A stretch of DNA of 64,000 nt from Rhyzopertha dominica (lineage: Eukaryota > Arthropoda > Insecta > Coleoptera > Bostrichidae). The notes beneath the pieces were generated by a model that saw only the letters and a list, made by a program, of their open reading frames with translations, made no database searches and was not told the origin of the DNA. Location of the stretch: assembly GCA_025024175.1 (NCBI GenBank), contig QCXZ01000003.1, positions 37,472,257 to 37,536,256 of the forward strand, written 5' to 3'. The stretch's first letter is position 1, and every line of letters starts with the position of its first letter. The translations under genes and the position numbers were made by a program. Positions 63,221 to 64,000 of this stretch are shown here, piece after piece.

Positions 63221-64000
63221 TACAGGGTCGTTACAAAGTATGGAACCAACCGGATATTTCAGGTTCTGTTACACCGATTTTTCTGAAATTGTGCATGGGC
63301 CTATTGGTAATTAAAATGCATTTTCTGGAATTTTTTCAACTCCGTGTCAGCTCTCGCTTCCGTGATATGTGCGCAAGTTGCATTTTTTTTTAATTGGAAG
63401 GCAGTCAAAGACATCACTGAAAATGATATTTTTTCAAAAATATATCACACTTGTACAATTTATTGCTTCTGAGTTGAGAAAAGTGTGATAACAAACTTAG
63501 GTCTTGCAAAAAACAACGGGATAAAAACCATATTCGTTATTGCTAAGTAAGAACAAAAACTCCAGGTATATCCATTTTCCTCGTGACTGGTGATAATTTT
63601 CATTCACTTTGATATTTGCAATCGCAATGCCCCAGTTAACTGAACATGATCGCATCGAAATTTTGATAATGAGTGGTTATGGAGATAGAACGCAAAGTTA
63701 TTCGGACAATGCAATTCATGCAATGCAAAACATGAAGATTCATGCAATGCAATGCAATTCATGAAGATCAACCGTTATTAAAACATCGCAATGTTTTGAC
63801 GAAACAGGTGGTGTTAAAAATCGTCAAAAACCAGGACGTCCAAAGGTTGCTACGAGTGAGGAAAGTAGCTTGAATGTCCTTTTAGATGGGCAAGAGAATC
63901 CCAAGTGTTCCGTACAACAGCGTGCTCTCACTCACCATATTAGTAGAAGATATATTCGGAAAATTTTGAAAAAAGAGAAGTTTCATCCATACAAAATTCA
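63221..64000 (+). mobile_element. mariner-like element entering from the right edge
   Basis: The left end TACAGGGTCGTTACAAAGTA is followed 0.4 kb later by a transposase start. From 63627 the frame reads MPQLTEHDRIEILIMSGYGD, typical of a mariner-superfamily HTH region, then is broken by a locally expanded GCAATGCAATTCATG repeat (63705-63765). It resumes at about 63800 as KNRQKPGRPKVATSEE and SRRYIRKILKKEKFHPYKI at the edge. The catalytic domain would lie outside the window. Confidence 0.65.

Overview
This is an AT-rich eukaryotic nuclear window (roughly two thirds A+T by eye) from a draft assembly with scattered single N bases. Compact introns of about 54-90 bp, very large repeat-filled introns, a probable insect muscle thick-filament gene and an arthropod-style transposon fauna all point to an insect. 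I cannot fix the order. The window is gene-poor: four spliced genes could be assembled exon by exon with in-phase GT/AG junctions, and most of the rest is mobile DNA or sequence with nothing recognisable.

Genes, left to right. (1) A two-exon, 270-residue, charged, Arg-rich protein on the minus strand (8452-9332), probably myofilin. (2) The spliceosomal kinase PRP4K/PRPF4B on the plus strand (13149-26771, seven exons, 854 residues). (3) Inositol monophosphatase on the minus strand (31702-34606, three exons, 274 residues). (4) Cytosolic/nuclear acetyl-CoA synthetase on the minus strand (38957-56746, eight exons, 669 residues), with a TATA box and initiator in front of exon 1. The four act in muscle structure, splicing, inositol recycling and acetyl-CoA supply, and form no pathway or cluster.

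Mobile DNA. Intron 2 of PRP4K holds the most striking structure: two Penelope-like retroelements (reverse transcriptase plus GIY-YIG endonuclease, both open) facing away from each other as a 2 x 2,377 bp palindrome with no length difference between arms. It is bordered by a 15-bp target duplication and a 175-bp tandem duplication. Acetyl-CoA synthetase intron 4 carries a 701-bp element with perfect 31-bp inverted ends, an exact 8-bp target duplication and half of a THAP domain, which looks like a P-element-superfamily deletion derivative. Two hAT-like elements with exact 8-bp duplications lie at 35229-36490 and 49718-50711. A Tc1-type element with paired direct repeats inside its inverted ends sits in the IMPA intron.

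Other repeats. There are several dead Tc1/mariner-superfamily transposases, PIF/Harbinger-like MITEs with 3-bp duplications (one split by a fold-back element), several long fold-back repeats, a nearly perfect 200-bp hairpin at 57321-57521, and an entering mariner-like element cut by the right edge. No tRNA, rRNA, CRISPR or bacterial-type feature was seen.
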